Below are positions 1 through 7,099 of a DNA stretch of 7,379 bases, one piece after another. This DNA is from Burkholderiales bacterium. Its GTDB lineage: Bacteria > Pseudomonadota > Gammaproteobacteria > Burkholderiales > Usitatibacteraceae. The notes under the pieces are model-generated. The model saw only the letters and a list, made by a program, of their open reading frames with translations, was not told the DNA's origin and did not search any database. The position numbers and the translations under genes are program-made. How positions within the stretch are numbered: position 1 is the stretch's first letter; the number at the start of each line of letters is the position of its first letter. The stretch spans positions 1-7,379 of the forward strand of contig JACMOJ010000097.1 of NCBI GenBank assembly GCA_014378085.1, written 5' to 3'.

Positions 1-348
1 ACTTTTTTGATGAAACTCCCAAGCTGAAATTTTAGCTGAAGCAAGAAATATTCACCCCAGATATCCATGACGCAGCGCACCATTTTTAAACGAAAAGTCC
101 TTTGCTGGTGGGTACTTCGAGCCAAAAATACCTGTAAAAGACCGCCAATAGGGGACTTTCAGTATTAACGAACCGAACTACATTGAGGCCAAGGGCAAAA
201 GGCGAACCCCGCGTTGGCCCAGAGGACGCCCACTACTCTTAGCCTTTCATCTGCAAGTCCGGCGCTAACACGGTGGGCGCCCAGCTCCGAGGTTCGGGGA
301 ATGTCGTTGCTTTATTAACCGCATCGGCTAACTTCAGCGCAACGCCAA
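1..348. other. Gene-free stretch at left edge
   Basis: I see no convincing coding region on either strand here; the open frames present are short, have unnatural composition and lack ribosome binding sites. The base composition is more AT-rich in the first 180 bases. There is a short direct repeat AGCTGAA at 22-28 and 34-40 (12-bp period), and a weak 5-bp inverted repeat GGCGC/GCGCC at 261-265 and 277-281 with no T-run. The stretch lies downstream of the minus-strand small gene ending at 349, so a terminator for that gene might be expected, but none of good quality is visible. Confidence 0.5.
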
Positions 349-708
349 TTAAAATTTTTCCCCCGCAGTGATCGGCGGCGCCAACGACGACACACCTGCT
401 ACATTTGTCCGGTGCCGTTGGGCTGTAGCGCCTTGTGGCAACGTCCCTGCGGCAGCAGGTGCCACGGGCGGATTCGGCCAATCGACCCACACGGCACCCG
501 TGGATTGGTGTCCAATGTCATTCGCTTCACTGTCGCGCGACACCGCCAAGACCACACCAATCGCCAATGCACTAAATGCGATGCCCGACACAATCGCGTA
601 AGCCAATAACTTCAGCAAGTCCTGCGCGACCGCAAACTTTGGACCGGCGCGTAACGGCGGGTGTGTGTGCACCAGTCGGATTAATTGTTTAAGCCAAGTC
701 AGACGCAT
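349..708 (-). CDS. Small predicted single-pass membrane protein, unknown function
   Basis: The predicted protein has 119 residues and I do not recognise its family. The start is ATG at 708, chosen because GGAGA sits 5 nt upstream (714-718). The same frame stays open upstream to a TTG at 798, but that start has no comparable ribosome binding site. Residues 1-33 are basic (several Lys, Arg and His). Residues about 34-56 form one hydrophobic helix rich in Ala, Ile, Leu and Val. The remaining 60 or so residues are rich in Pro, Ala, Gly and Thr, with a WVDWPNPP motif near residue 74. The positive-inside rule suggests a cytoplasmic N-terminus and a periplasmic tail. The gene is divergent from the response regulator gene and may share its control region. 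It could be a partner of the two-component system, but that is inference from position only. A spurious ORF cannot be excluded. Confidence 0.5.
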   Translation of the reverse strand: MRLTWLKQLIRLVHTHPPLRAGPKFAVAQDLLKLLAYAIVSGIAFSALAIGVVLAVSRDSEANDIGHQSTGAVWVDWPNPPVAPAAAGTLPQGATAQRHRTNVAGVSSLAPPITAGEKF

Positions 709-840
709 GCTTATCTCCGCAGTTGAGAAATCGATGGGGTGTTGCTGACCATGATTTAGCGCGGCAATTGCGGCTGGATTCGGGACCGATTCAGGCAACC
801 AACAAACACAAATGTGGCAGCTTTATGGCGGTGTAGTCGT

Positions 841-895
841 GCGCTCGGAACGCGCTCTGAACGCGCTCTGAATGCGCACAAAACGCGCACAAAAG
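841..895. repeat. Five tandem 11-bp direct repeats, probable response-regulator operator
   Basis: Five head-to-tail units without gaps begin at 841, 852, 863, 874 and 885: GCGCTCGGAAC, GCGCTCTGAAC, GCGCTCTGAAT, GCGCACAAAAC and GCGCACAAAAG. The consensus is GCGCWCNRAAN. The first three share GCGCTC and the last two share GCGCACAAAA, so the array is 3 + 2. OmpR/PhoB-family winged-helix regulators are known to bind head-to-tail direct repeats spaced about 11 bp, one helical turn. The array ends 70 bp before the start codon of the OmpR-type regulator gene. Autoregulation by that protein is the simplest inference, and the divergent small gene could be controlled too. The repeat itself is seen directly; the binding is not shown. 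Confidence 0.8.
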
Positions 896-917
896 TGGAA
901 TAAGCCTGGGGTATATT
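889..917 (+). promoter_or_regulatory. Candidate promoter of the response regulator–kinase operon
   Basis: TATATT at 912-917 is a reasonable -10 element. The hexamer 17 bp upstream (889-894, ACAAAA) matches the -35 consensus poorly and lies inside the last 11-bp repeat. A good -10 with a poor -35 covered by direct repeats is the layout of activator-dependent promoters of the PhoB type. Transcription would start near 924, leaving a leader of about 40 nt before the start at 966. This is pattern matching only. Confidence 0.35.
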
Positions 918-965
918 GATTCGCAAGCATTCAAACGCAAGTACGTACGCCATTCGGGACTATTC

Positions 966-1655
966 ATGCAAAAACGTATTGCCATTGTTGAAGACGACAA
1001 CAACATTCGCGCCAACTACACCGACGCGTTGAAACGTCATGGCTACGATGTCTCGGGCTATTCGGATCGTGCTTCCGCAATAGCAGCATTCCGCACCACA
1101 CTCCCCGACCTCGCCATCATCGATATCGGGCTGGGTGACGAGATCGATGGCGGGTTTACCCTCTGTCGTGATCTGCGCGCGTTATCGAATAGTCTGCCTA
1201 TCATTTTTTTGTCGGCGCGTGACAGCGATTGCGACATCGTGTCGGGCTTACGGCTGGGCGCAGACGACTATGTGACCAAAGACGTTTCTATGCCGCACCT
1301 TACCGCGCGCATCGCCGCGTTATTTCGCCGCCTTGATGCGCAACGGGCACCCGCCCGCGCAGAGGACGTGTTGCATCGTGGCGAGCTGGTGCTGGACATC
1401 AACCGACTTTCCATCAGATGGAAGCAACACGACGTTATCCTGACGGTTACAGAGTTTTGGATGATTCATGCGCTGGTGAAGTTTGTCGGACATGTAAAGA
1501 ATCGCGATCAACTGATGCGTGAAGCCGAACTCACCGTTGACGACAATACGATCACCTCACACATGAAACGTATTCGCAAAAAATTCGAAGTTGTCGACGC
1601 GGGTTTTGACGCTATTGAAACGGTATACGGCATGGGCTACCGGTGGCGTGAATAA
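966..1655 (+). CDS. pdsR: OmpR-family response regulator, PdsR-like (sortase-system TCS)
   Basis: A 229-residue DNA-binding response regulator, the usual length for the OmpR/PhoB class. The receiver domain (about 1-120) has the acidic pocket E9/D10/D11, the phospho-acceptor D53 in DLAIIDIGLGDEIDGG, S83 and the conserved K105. The winged-helix effector domain (about 135-229) contains TVTEFWMIHALV and ends in VYGMGYRW. The stretches IDIGLGDEIDGGF and SGLRLGADDYVTKD resemble, from memory, the regulator of the proteobacterial dedicated sortase system (TIGR03787). The start at 966 is preceded by GGGA (956-959) at a 6-nt spacing, a modest ribosome binding site. The stop is 3 nt before the assumed kinase start, so the two form an operon. 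It is probably phosphorylated by that kinase and probably binds the 11-bp repeats upstream. Response regulator identity is near certain; the sortase-system subtype is less so. Confidence 0.9.
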   Translation: MQKRIAIVEDDNNIRANYTDALKRHGYDVSGYSDRASAIAAFRTTLPDLAIIDIGLGDEIDGGFTLCRDLRALSNSLPIIFLSARDSDCDIVSGLRLGADDYVTKDVSMPHLTARIAALFRRLDAQRAPARAEDVLHRGELVLDINRLSIRWKQHDVILTVTEFWMIHALVKFVGHVKNRDQLMREAELTVDDNTITSHMKRIRKKFEVVDAGFDAIETVYGMGYRWRE

Positions 1656-1658
1656 GCG

Positions 1659-3353
1659 TTGTCAACTCTTGCACGAGCAAGCCACGTGAGTAACGTTCCA
1701 TTCAAAGACAGCGTTCGCGCCAAATTTGTGGGCGTGTCACTCTTGCTGTTACTGATCCCGCTGTCTGGTTACGTGTTTGTTCGCGAACTGGCGACTTATC
1801 TTCGACTTGGTCACGAGCAAGTAACTGTCGCCACAGCAAAACTTGTGGCCGCATCGCTGTCTGATCGTCCGGGCTTGCAACTCCGCCGCCGTCCTCGGCC
1901 GATTGTTGCAAATGAGCCAACACCGGAAGTTTCACCTGCTTCACAAGCTGACCCGGAACGCGATCGTGTTATCGCGCTCTTTAATGCGAGTGACGCGAGC
2001 ATTGCGGCCAGCTTGGGCGCGCGTTATCTGCCCGACGCTGCGGTCGAACGGATTCTCAACCAAGGTGTGGCGCGTGACGCAAGGGTTTGGGTGATTGACG
2101 CGAACGGCAACGTTCGCGGGCTAGTCGGCGCAATCTTTGCCGCTCCACCACAAAATGCCATTGAATCTGCAGTGACCGGCGCGGTTTCGTGGCTACTAAA
2201 GAGCCGCACCGATGCGGTGACCACGGATGCGGTTGACTCACGCGACGCCGTGTTTTCGCAATCTGAGCGCGCACTACTAGGCCAGCCTAACGTGGAGTGG
2301 CGCACCCAACGTGATGATCGATTCGGCGTGCTTAGCGCGGCTGCCCCAATATGGCAGGGCGATAACATTGTCGCCGCCGTTGTGGTGGAGCAGAGTGATA
2401 CGAGCCAGCGGGCGCTTGCCCGGCGCGCCGCGCAGTCGGTGATTATGGTGAGCGTCGTCATTTTCCTCGTGTCGTTTGGTGCACTCATCTGGCTTTCGTT
2501 TTCATTGGTGCGACGAATTTCTCGTCTTCAAAAAGATGCCGACGCCGCAGTCGACGCGCAGGGGCGCGCCACCGGCACGATTCACGAAACTGCGGGCAAT
2601 GATGAGATTGGTGCGCTGTCAAAGACGCTCGCCTCGATGGTAGAACGACAGGCTGCCTACAATCAGTATCTTGAAAAGCTCGCCTCTCGCCTCTCCCACG
2701 AGCTGCGCACGCCGGTGGCGGTGGTGCGCTCGTCGCTGGACAATCTGCGCGCCGCTAGCACCGTCGGTGAAGACCACAAATATCTCGACCGCGCCGATGA
2801 AGGCGTGATGCGCCTGTCAAAACTGATTTCGAGAATGTCAGAAGCAACACAGTTAGAACAGATGCTGCAACACGCTGACCAAACGCGCTTTGATCTCTGC
2901 CGTGTTGTTGACGGATGTGTTGAGGGTTACCGACTTGCGTTCGCGCCACAAACAATTTCGCTAGACAGACCGAACCATGAATGCATGATGACCGGCGTGC
3001 CCGACGCCATCGCACAGATGCTCGACAAACTTATCCAAAATGCCGTTGACTTTGCGGCGGAAGATTCAGCGATCCGTATTCAAGTCACGAGCACGGCAGG
3101 AACCCTAACGTTAAGCGTCGCCAACACCGGCCCGCGATTGCCAGCGGATACCTCGGTACTGTTCGATTCGATGATCTCGATTCGCCGCGATTCCGAAACT
3201 GGAGATCATCTTGGACTCGGGCTACACATTGCTCGGTTGATCGCGGTATTCCATGGCGGCACGATTAGCGCAGCAAATCTTCCAAACGATTCTGGCGTAG
3301 TGGTCGAAATCGTGTTGCCGTTGGTGCCGCAAGAGCGGATTAAAAGCAATTAA
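1659..3353 (+). CDS. pdsS: Membrane sensor histidine kinase, PdsS-like (sortase-system TCS)
   Basis: A 564-residue sensor kinase. Transmembrane helix 1 is at about 22-42 and helix 2 at about 259-283. Between them is a periplasmic segment of about 215 residues that includes an Arg/Pro-rich stretch (70-100). A HAMP linker with NDEIGAL (314-320) follows, then the HisKA helix with phospho-acceptor H347 in SHELRTP. The ATPase domain has the N-box N461 (LIQNAVDF), a G1 box reading NTGP rather than DxGxG, and the G2 motif [12 protein letters not shown] (517-528). SGYVFVREL after helix 1, [14 protein letters not shown] and LFDSM resemble the dedicated sortase system kinase (TIGR03785) from memory. 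The start is uncertain: TTG at 1659 is 3 nt after the regulator stop, and GTG at 1686 would remove nine residues; neither has a good ribosome binding site. The stop overlaps the ychF stop on the other strand. Confidence 0.88.
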   Translation: MSTLARASHVSNVPFKDSVRAKFVGVSLLLLLIPLSGYVFVRELATYLRLGHEQVTVATAKLVAASLSDRPGLQLRRRPRPIVANEPTPEVSPASQADPERDRVIALFNASDASIAASLGARYLPDAAVERILNQGVARDARVWVIDANGNVRGLVGAIFAAPPQNAIESAVTGAVSWLLKSRTDAVTTDAVDSRDAVFSQSERALLGQPNVEWRTQRDDRFGVLSAAAPIWQGDNIVAAVVVEQSDTSQRALARRAAQSVIMVSVVIFLVSFGALIWLSFSLVRRISRLQKDADAAVDAQGRATGTIHETAGNDEIGALSKTLASMVERQAAYNQYLEKLASRLSHELRTPVAVVRSSLDNLRAASTVGEDHKYLDRADEGVMRLSKLISRMSEATQLEQMLQHADQTRFDLCRVVDGCVEGYRLAFAPQTISLDRPNHECMMTGVPDAIAQMLDKLIQNAVDFAAEDSAIRIQVTSTAGTLTLSVANTGPRLPADTSVLFDSMISIRRDSETGDHLGLGLHIARLIAVFHGGTISAANLPNDSGVVVEIVLPLVPQERIKSN

Positions 3354-4435
3354 ACGTTGAAGCGGAAGTGCATAACATCGCCGTCTTTGACGATGTACTC
3401 TTTACCTTCCAAACGCATCTTGCCTGCTTCTTTACACTTGGCTTCACCACCGAGGGTAACGAAGTCGTTGAAGGCGATTACCTCCGCACGGATGAAGCCT
3501 TTTTCAAAATCGGTATGGATCACGCCGGCGGCTTGCGGCGCCGTTGAACCTTTGTGTACGGTCCATGCGCGCACTTCTTTAACACCGGCCGTGAAGTAAG
3601 TCTCAAGCCCCAACAGGGTATAGGCCGCACGAATCATACGTGCGAGGCCTGGCTCTTTCATGCCGATGTCTTCTAAGAAAACTTGTTTGTCCGCCTCGTC
3701 CATTTCCGCAATCTCTGCCTCAATCTTTGCGCAAATCGCGACCACGGGTGCGCCTTCTTTGGCAGCGTGTTCTTTGACACGATCCAGTAGCGGATTGTTT
3801 TCAAATCCTCCTTCGATCACGTTCGCGACATACAGAACAGGTTTAGCAGTAAGTAACGACAGCTGTTTGATCAGCGCCAGCTCATCGGCGTCGTAGCCCA
3901 TCGCCCGCACAGGAATTGCCTCGTTCAATTTTTTCATCATGGGCTCAAGAATGGCGACCATCTTGATGGCCTCTTTATCACCTGCCCGTGAATTTTTTTG
4001 CGCCTTATGCAGGGCTTTCTCCACAGACTGCATATCGGCAAGAGCGAGTTCCGTATCGATCACGGCAATATCGGAGAACGGATCAACTTTGCCTGCCACG
4101 TGGATCACATTCGGGTCGTCAAAACAGCGCACCACATGCGAGATCGCATCGGTCTCACGAATGGTGGCCAAGAACTGATTACCCAATCCTTCGCCTTTTG
4201 ATGCACCAGCAACCAAGCCGGCAATATCAACAAACTCAACAATGGCCGGGACAACACGTTCAGGCTTCACGATGGCGGCGAGTTGATCTTGACGGGGATC
4301 GGGCACTTCAACAATGCCGATATTTGGCTCAATGGTGCAAAACGGATAGTTTTCCGCAGCGATACCGGCCTTGGTCAATGCGTTGAAGGTTGTCGATTTG
4401 CCGACGTTGGGAAGTCCTACGATGCCGCATTTCAT
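3350..4435 (-). CDS. ychF: Redox-regulated Obg-like ATPase YchF
   Basis: The protein has 361 residues, close to the usual 363, and aligns over its whole length. Motifs in order are the P-loop GLPNVGKST (7-15), the switch motif [20 protein letters not shown] (69-88), the base-specificity motif NVIE (205-208) and a C-terminal TGS domain (about 278-361). The NxxE motif in place of NKxD is what lets YchF/OLA1 proteins prefer ATP over GTP. The family binds ribosomes and is linked to translation and stress responses; it acts in the cytosol. The ATG at 4435 lies 1 nt after the pth stop (TGA, 4437-4439) without a strong ribosome binding site, so translational coupling to pth is likely. This pth-ychF pairing is common in proteobacteria. 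The stop shares TTAA with the stop of the convergent kinase gene, leaving no room for an intergenic terminator. Confidence 0.97.
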   Translation of the reverse strand: MKCGIVGLPNVGKSTTFNALTKAGIAAENYPFCTIEPNIGIVEVPDPRQDQLAAIVKPERVVPAIVEFVDIAGLVAGASKGEGLGNQFLATIRETDAISHVVRCFDDPNVIHVAGKVDPFSDIAVIDTELALADMQSVEKALHKAQKNSRAGDKEAIKMVAILEPMMKKLNEAIPVRAMGYDADELALIKQLSLLTAKPVLYVANVIEGGFENNPLLDRVKEHAAKEGAPVVAICAKIEAEIAEMDEADKQVFLEDIGMKEPGLARMIRAAYTLLGLETYFTAGVKEVRAWTVHKGSTAPQAAGVIHTDFEKGFIRAEVIAFNDFVTLGGEAKCKEAGKMRLEGKEYIVKDGDVMHFRFNV

Positions 4436-4436
4436 A

Positions 4437-5078
4437 TCATTCTGCTTTCGGTGTTTTGGTTACATCTTTTGGCTTGGTGTGGAGTCGCAACATCGCCGCT
4501 TCCATATCGCCCTTTGCCATCGCCGGCCAACATTCTAGCGAACGCGTTAGCACTTCATTTATCGCACGTTGATCCTCAACGCCGGGGCGATGGAGCACAT
4601 AGTCCACCACCTCGGGTCGCTCAACAGCGCCACCTGATTTATTTGCCAACTCGGCGGCAAGCTCGCGGGGATGGCCAATGCCGATGCGCAGGCGCCAAAA
4701 TTCTTTGGTGGCAAGATGGTCCACGATGTCCTTAATGCCATTGCTGCCCGCCGCACCGCCAATCTTCATCTTGACGCCACCTGCTGGCAGATCCATTTCG
4801 TCATGCGCGACCAAAATTTCTGCGGCGGTGAGCTGGTAGAACTTCGCAAGCGCACCAACGGCTAGGCCCGACCGGTTCATAAACGTGGTTGGCTTTAACA
4901 ACCAAACGCCCGCTACTTTGGCCACTTCCCCGTGAAACTTCGACTCCTTATGAAAGGCAGCGCCGAGTTCACGCGCCAGCGCGTCAACGAACCAAAATCC
5001 CGCGTTGTGCCGCGTTTGTTCATACTCGCGTCCGGGGTTACCGAGGCCAACAACAAGTTTGATGGAAATATTTGACAT
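4437..5078 (-). CDS. pth: Peptidyl-tRNA hydrolase
   Basis: A 213-residue cytosolic enzyme that frees tRNA from peptidyl-tRNAs dropped by ribosomes. Visible family motifs are VVGLGNPG with N14, the catalytic H24 in [15 protein letters not shown] with N68, and HDEMDLP with D93. One conserved segment is altered: where E. coli Pth has GGGHGGHNGLKD, this protein reads [11 protein letters not shown] (107-117). That is one residue shorter and has Ser where the conserved His (E. coli H113) normally sits; the following Asn is kept. The catalytic His and Asp are intact, so an active enzyme is still expected. A clear terminator for the upstream gene rplY ends only 20 nt before the ATG, and no good ribosome binding site is seen (nearest candidate GTGAG is too far). 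The gene is followed after 1 nt by ychF. Confidence 0.96.
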   Translation of the reverse strand: MSNISIKLVVGLGNPGREYEQTRHNAGFWFVDALARELGAAFHKESKFHGEVAKVAGVWLLKPTTFMNRSGLAVGALAKFYQLTAAEILVAHDEMDLPAGGVKMKIGGAAGSNGIKDIVDHLATKEFWRLRIGIGHPRELAAELANKSGGAVERPEVVDYVLHRPGVEDQRAINEVLTRSLECWPAMAKGDMEAAMLRLHTKPKDVTKTPKAE

Positions 5079-5098
5079 AGGACGCTAAGTCTCACAAG

Positions 5099-5129
5099 AA
5101 AAAATGCCCGCCAGGTACGGCGGGCATTT
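5099..5129 (-). terminator. Rho-independent terminator after rplY
   Basis: Perfect 11-bp inverted repeat AAATGCCCGCC (5102-5112) and GGCGGGCATTT (5119-5129) with a 6-nt loop. On the minus strand the hairpin is followed by six T's (5104-5099). It begins 27 nt after the rplY stop and is GC-rich at its core, so termination should be efficient for transcripts coming from rplY. Confidence 0.92.
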
Positions 5130-5155
5130 CAGTATGGAACGCGGCTAAGGCTTTA

Positions 5156-5836
5156 TTATTTTTTGGCCTTGTCATCTTTCTTGGGAGCCTCCTCCTCTTT
5201 AACCTTCTGGTTGGCGGCCGGTACATCGGCTGCCGACACTGCTGCTGCCGCCTCATCTGCCGCCACTGCCCGCGGGATGATGATGGTTGCAACCGACCGA
5301 TCATCTTTGCGGTTCAATGCGACCGATTCTACGCCAGCCGGAAGCTTTAAGTTCGACAAGTGAATTGAATGACCGGATGCGAGGTCTTTCAAGTCAACTT
5401 CGATGAACTCGGGCAGGTCCTTCGCCAAACAAGCAATATCGAGCTCGTTAATGATGTGCGAAACGATGCCACCGGAAAGCTTTACACCAGGCGCGATGTC
5501 AGCGTTAACGAAGTGCAGCGGCACCTTCATGTGAATTTTTTTAGTCGGATCAATCCGCTGGAAATCAACGTGCAAAACAATTTGCTTCCAAGCGTGCATC
5601 TGCACATCACGCAACAAAACTTGTTCGCCCTTGCCGTCCAATTCCATATCGAGAACCGATGCGTGGAAGGCTTCCAAACGAAGCTTGTGATAGATCTCAT
5701 TGTGGTCGAGCTCAATCACGGTTGCATCTTTCCCAGCGCCATAAATAATGCCGGGGACTTTTTCCGCGCGACGCAGGCGGCGGCTCGCACCCGTGCCCTG
5801 TACGCTGCGCGTAGTTGCTTTAAAAGCGATTTTCAT
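5156..5836 (-). CDS. rplY: Ribosomal protein L25, long CTC/TL5 form
   Basis: A 226-residue L25 of the large ribosomal subunit, which binds 5S rRNA. The N-terminal L25 domain (about 1-93) has [21 protein letters not shown] and [20 protein letters not shown]. The second, CTC/TL5-type beta domain (about 97-190) includes [20 protein letters not shown]. The last 35 or so residues are low-complexity, first Ala-rich and then Glu/Lys/Asp-rich, a tail typical of long-form L25 that is probably disordered. E. coli L25 is only the first domain (94 residues). The start at 5836 has GGAG (5844-5847) at a 7-nt spacing. The gene sits 91 nt after prs and is followed by a strong terminator; an inverted repeat lies just above its ribosome binding site. 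Confidence 0.97.
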   Translation of the reverse strand: MKIAFKATTRSVQGTGASRRLRRAEKVPGIIYGAGKDATVIELDHNEIYHKLRLEAFHASVLDMELDGKGEQVLLRDVQMHAWKQIVLHVDFQRIDPTKKIHMKVPLHFVNADIAPGVKLSGGIVSHIINELDIACLAKDLPEFIEVDLKDLASGHSIHLSNLKLPAGVESVALNRKDDRSVATIIIPRAVAADEAAAAVSAADVPAANQKVKEEEAPKKDDKAKK

Positions 5837-5850
5837 AGTGTGACTCCAAG

Positions 5851-5878
5851 TTAAAAACCATTCGCGACCAAATGGTTT
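5851..5878 (-). promoter_or_regulatory. Inverted repeat in the rplY leader
   Basis: Perfect 8-bp inverted repeat AAACCATT (5855-5862) and AATGGTTT (5871-5878) with an 8-nt loop. On the minus strand the second arm runs into five T's and then AAC, and the hairpin ends 7 nt before the rplY Shine-Dalgarno sequence. It could be a weak second terminator behind prs or a leader structure affecting rplY translation. The stem has only two GC pairs, so it may not be stable. Confidence 0.4.
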
Positions 5879-5883
5879 GTTGC

Positions 5884-5910
5884 AAAAGTGCCTCGATCGT
5901 TTGAGGCACC
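5884..5910 (-). terminator. Probable terminator after prs
   Basis: Inverted repeat GTGCCTC (5888-5894) and GAGGCAC (5903-5909) with an 8-nt loop. On the minus strand it is followed by TTTT (5887-5884). It starts 18 nt after the prs stop. The short T-run suggests partial termination or attenuation between prs and rplY rather than a complete stop. Confidence 0.65.
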
Positions 5911-5927
5911 GTAAAAATCGTTACGAC

Positions 5928-6878
5928 TTACTCGCTAAACAAAGAGCTCACCGAGCCCCCTTCTGCGATTCTACGAATGGTTTCAGCAATCAGTTCCGCC
6001 GTACCAATTTGACGAATTTTTTTACACGCCACTGCTTCCGGCCTTAACGGGATGGTGTCAGTAACCACCAACTCATCAATCACCGAATTCTCCAACCGCT
6101 CAATGGCCGGACCGGACAACACCGGATGTGTACAGTAAGCCACTACCTTTGCCGCGCCACGTTCCTTCAGCGCTTTTGCCGCCTCGGTCAACGTTCCAGC
6201 TGTGTCGACAATGTCATCCATGATGAGGCAGGTGTGACCCTCAACATCACCGATGATGTTCATCACCATTGACACGTTGGCTCTAGGCCGACGTTTGTCG
6301 ATGATCGCCAACTCCGAATCCAGCTGCTTCGCAATCGCCCTTGCACGTACCACGCCACCCACATCAGGTGACACCACAATCAAATCTGGGTAGTCGTGTT
6401 TCCACACATCCCCCAACAAAATCGGTGTCGCATAAATGTTGTCTACGGGGATATCGAAGAAACCCTGAATTTGATCCGCGTGAAGATCCATCGTCAACAC
6501 GCGGTCTACACCCGCGCCAATCAACATATTGGCAACCACTTTTGCAGAAATCGCGACTCGCGCTGAACGCGGGCGACGGTCCTGCCGCGCATACCCAAAA
6601 TACGGGATAACTGCGGTAATCCTTGCGGCGCTTGAACGCTTGAGCGCATCCGTCATGACCATGATTTCCATCAGGTGGTCGTTGGTCGGTGCACAGGTAG
6701 ACTGCAAAATGAACGCATCCTTACCGCGCACATTCTCAAGAATCTCTACCATGACTTCGCCGTCGCTGAACTGGGAAACTTTCGCCCGACCCAGCTGCGT
6801 CCCGAGCAATCTCGCCGTTTCTTTGGCGAGCTTCGGGTTCGCATTGCCAGCGAACACACTCAAATTATCAAATGTCAT
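5928..6878 (-). CDS. prs: Ribose-phosphate pyrophosphokinase (PRPP synthetase)
   Basis: A 316-residue cytosolic enzyme that makes PRPP from ribose 5-phosphate and ATP for purine, pyrimidine, histidine, tryptophan and NAD synthesis. It is full length for class I synthetases. Motifs include [10 protein letters not shown] (37-46), the ATP-site segment [13 protein letters not shown] (93-105), [19 protein letters not shown] (129-147) with H133, [10 protein letters not shown] (170-179), the catalytic-loop K195 and R197 in DKRRPRA, and the PRPP-binding loop [10 protein letters not shown] (220-229). No key residue is missing. The ATG at 6878 has AAGAGG (6886-6891) at a 7-nt spacing. The tRNA-Gln gene lies about 100 nt upstream on the same strand. 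A probable terminator separates prs from rplY. Confidence 0.98.
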   Translation of the reverse strand: MTFDNLSVFAGNANPKLAKETARLLGTQLGRAKVSQFSDGEVMVEILENVRGKDAFILQSTCAPTNDHLMEIMVMTDALKRSSAARITAVIPYFGYARQDRRPRSARVAISAKVVANMLIGAGVDRVLTMDLHADQIQGFFDIPVDNIYATPILLGDVWKHDYPDLIVVSPDVGGVVRARAIAKQLDSELAIIDKRRPRANVSMVMNIIGDVEGHTCLIMDDIVDTAGTLTEAAKALKERGAAKVVAYCTHPVLSGPAIERLENSVIDELVVTDTIPLRPEAVACKKIRQIGTAELIAETIRRIAEGGSVSSLFSE

Positions 6879-6981
6879 GCAATCGCCTCTTGTAGTACCT
6901 AGTTCTCACAGTTGGAACAAGTAACCACACACCTTGGTGCCGAATGAACAATTTAGTCACAGGACACCAACGTGTTATTGC

Positions 6982-7056
6982 TGGCTGGGGAGGTAGGGAT
7001 CGAACCTACGAATGCCGGAATCAAAATCCGGTGCCTTACCACTTGGCGACTCCCCA
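6982..7056 (-). tRNA. tRNA-Gln (anticodon TTG)
   Basis: A complete 75-nt cloverleaf with encoded 3' CCA (6982-6984). The acceptor arm is TGGGGAG paired with CTCCCCA, starting with the weak U-A pair typical of tRNA-Gln, and the discriminator base is G. The anticodon stem CCGGA/TCCGG closes the loop TTTTGAT with anticodon TTG (7024-7022), which reads CAA and, by wobble, CAG. The T arm has GTAGG and the loop TTCGATC. Its place between ispE and prs is a common betaproteobacterial arrangement, and it may be cut from a longer transcript. Confidence 0.98.
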
Positions 7057-7069
7057 AACTTTTTTTGCC

Positions 7070-7092
7070 CCAGCGCACTAGTCAAGCGCTGG
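7070..7092. repeat. Inverted repeat between ispE and tRNA-Gln
   Basis: Perfect 7-bp GC-rich inverted repeat CCAGCGC (7070-7076) and GCGCTGG (7086-7092) with a 9-nt loop. On the minus strand, the direction of both neighbours, the hairpin is followed by an A-run, not a T-run, so it is not a standard terminator there. It may form a structure in the precursor RNA just upstream of the tRNA 5' end. Confidence 0.5.
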
Positions 7093-7099
7093 AAGCTTG

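Noticed and set aside
255..350. Possible integron attC-like elements (CTAAC-type motifs near 264 and 328)
   Set aside because: The motifs do not fit the paired core-site consensus and no matching complementary core site lies at the needed distance.
239..490. Minus-strand 83-residue open frame
   Set aside because: It overlaps the better supported small membrane protein gene in another frame, is rich in Cys and Arg as shadow frames often are, and has no ribosome binding site.
709..798. TTG-started extension of the small membrane protein
   Set aside because: The ATG at 708 has a well-placed GGAGA, while the TTG at 798 has no ribosome binding site and would add 30 residues of no recognisable character.
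2024..2488. Minus-strand 154-residue open frame inside the kinase gene
   Set aside because: It is antisense to a well-supported kinase coding region, and its Ser/Thr/Arg-rich content is what the complementary frame of that gene gives.
5369..5854. Plus-strand 161-residue open frame opposite rplY
   Set aside because: It lies antisense to the clearly recognisable L25 gene and has no recognisable protein features of its own.
7056..7085. TTGACT on the minus strand as a -35 element for a tRNA-Gln promoter
   Set aside because: At 17-bp spacing the -10 would abut the mature tRNA 5' end and transcription would begin inside the tRNA.
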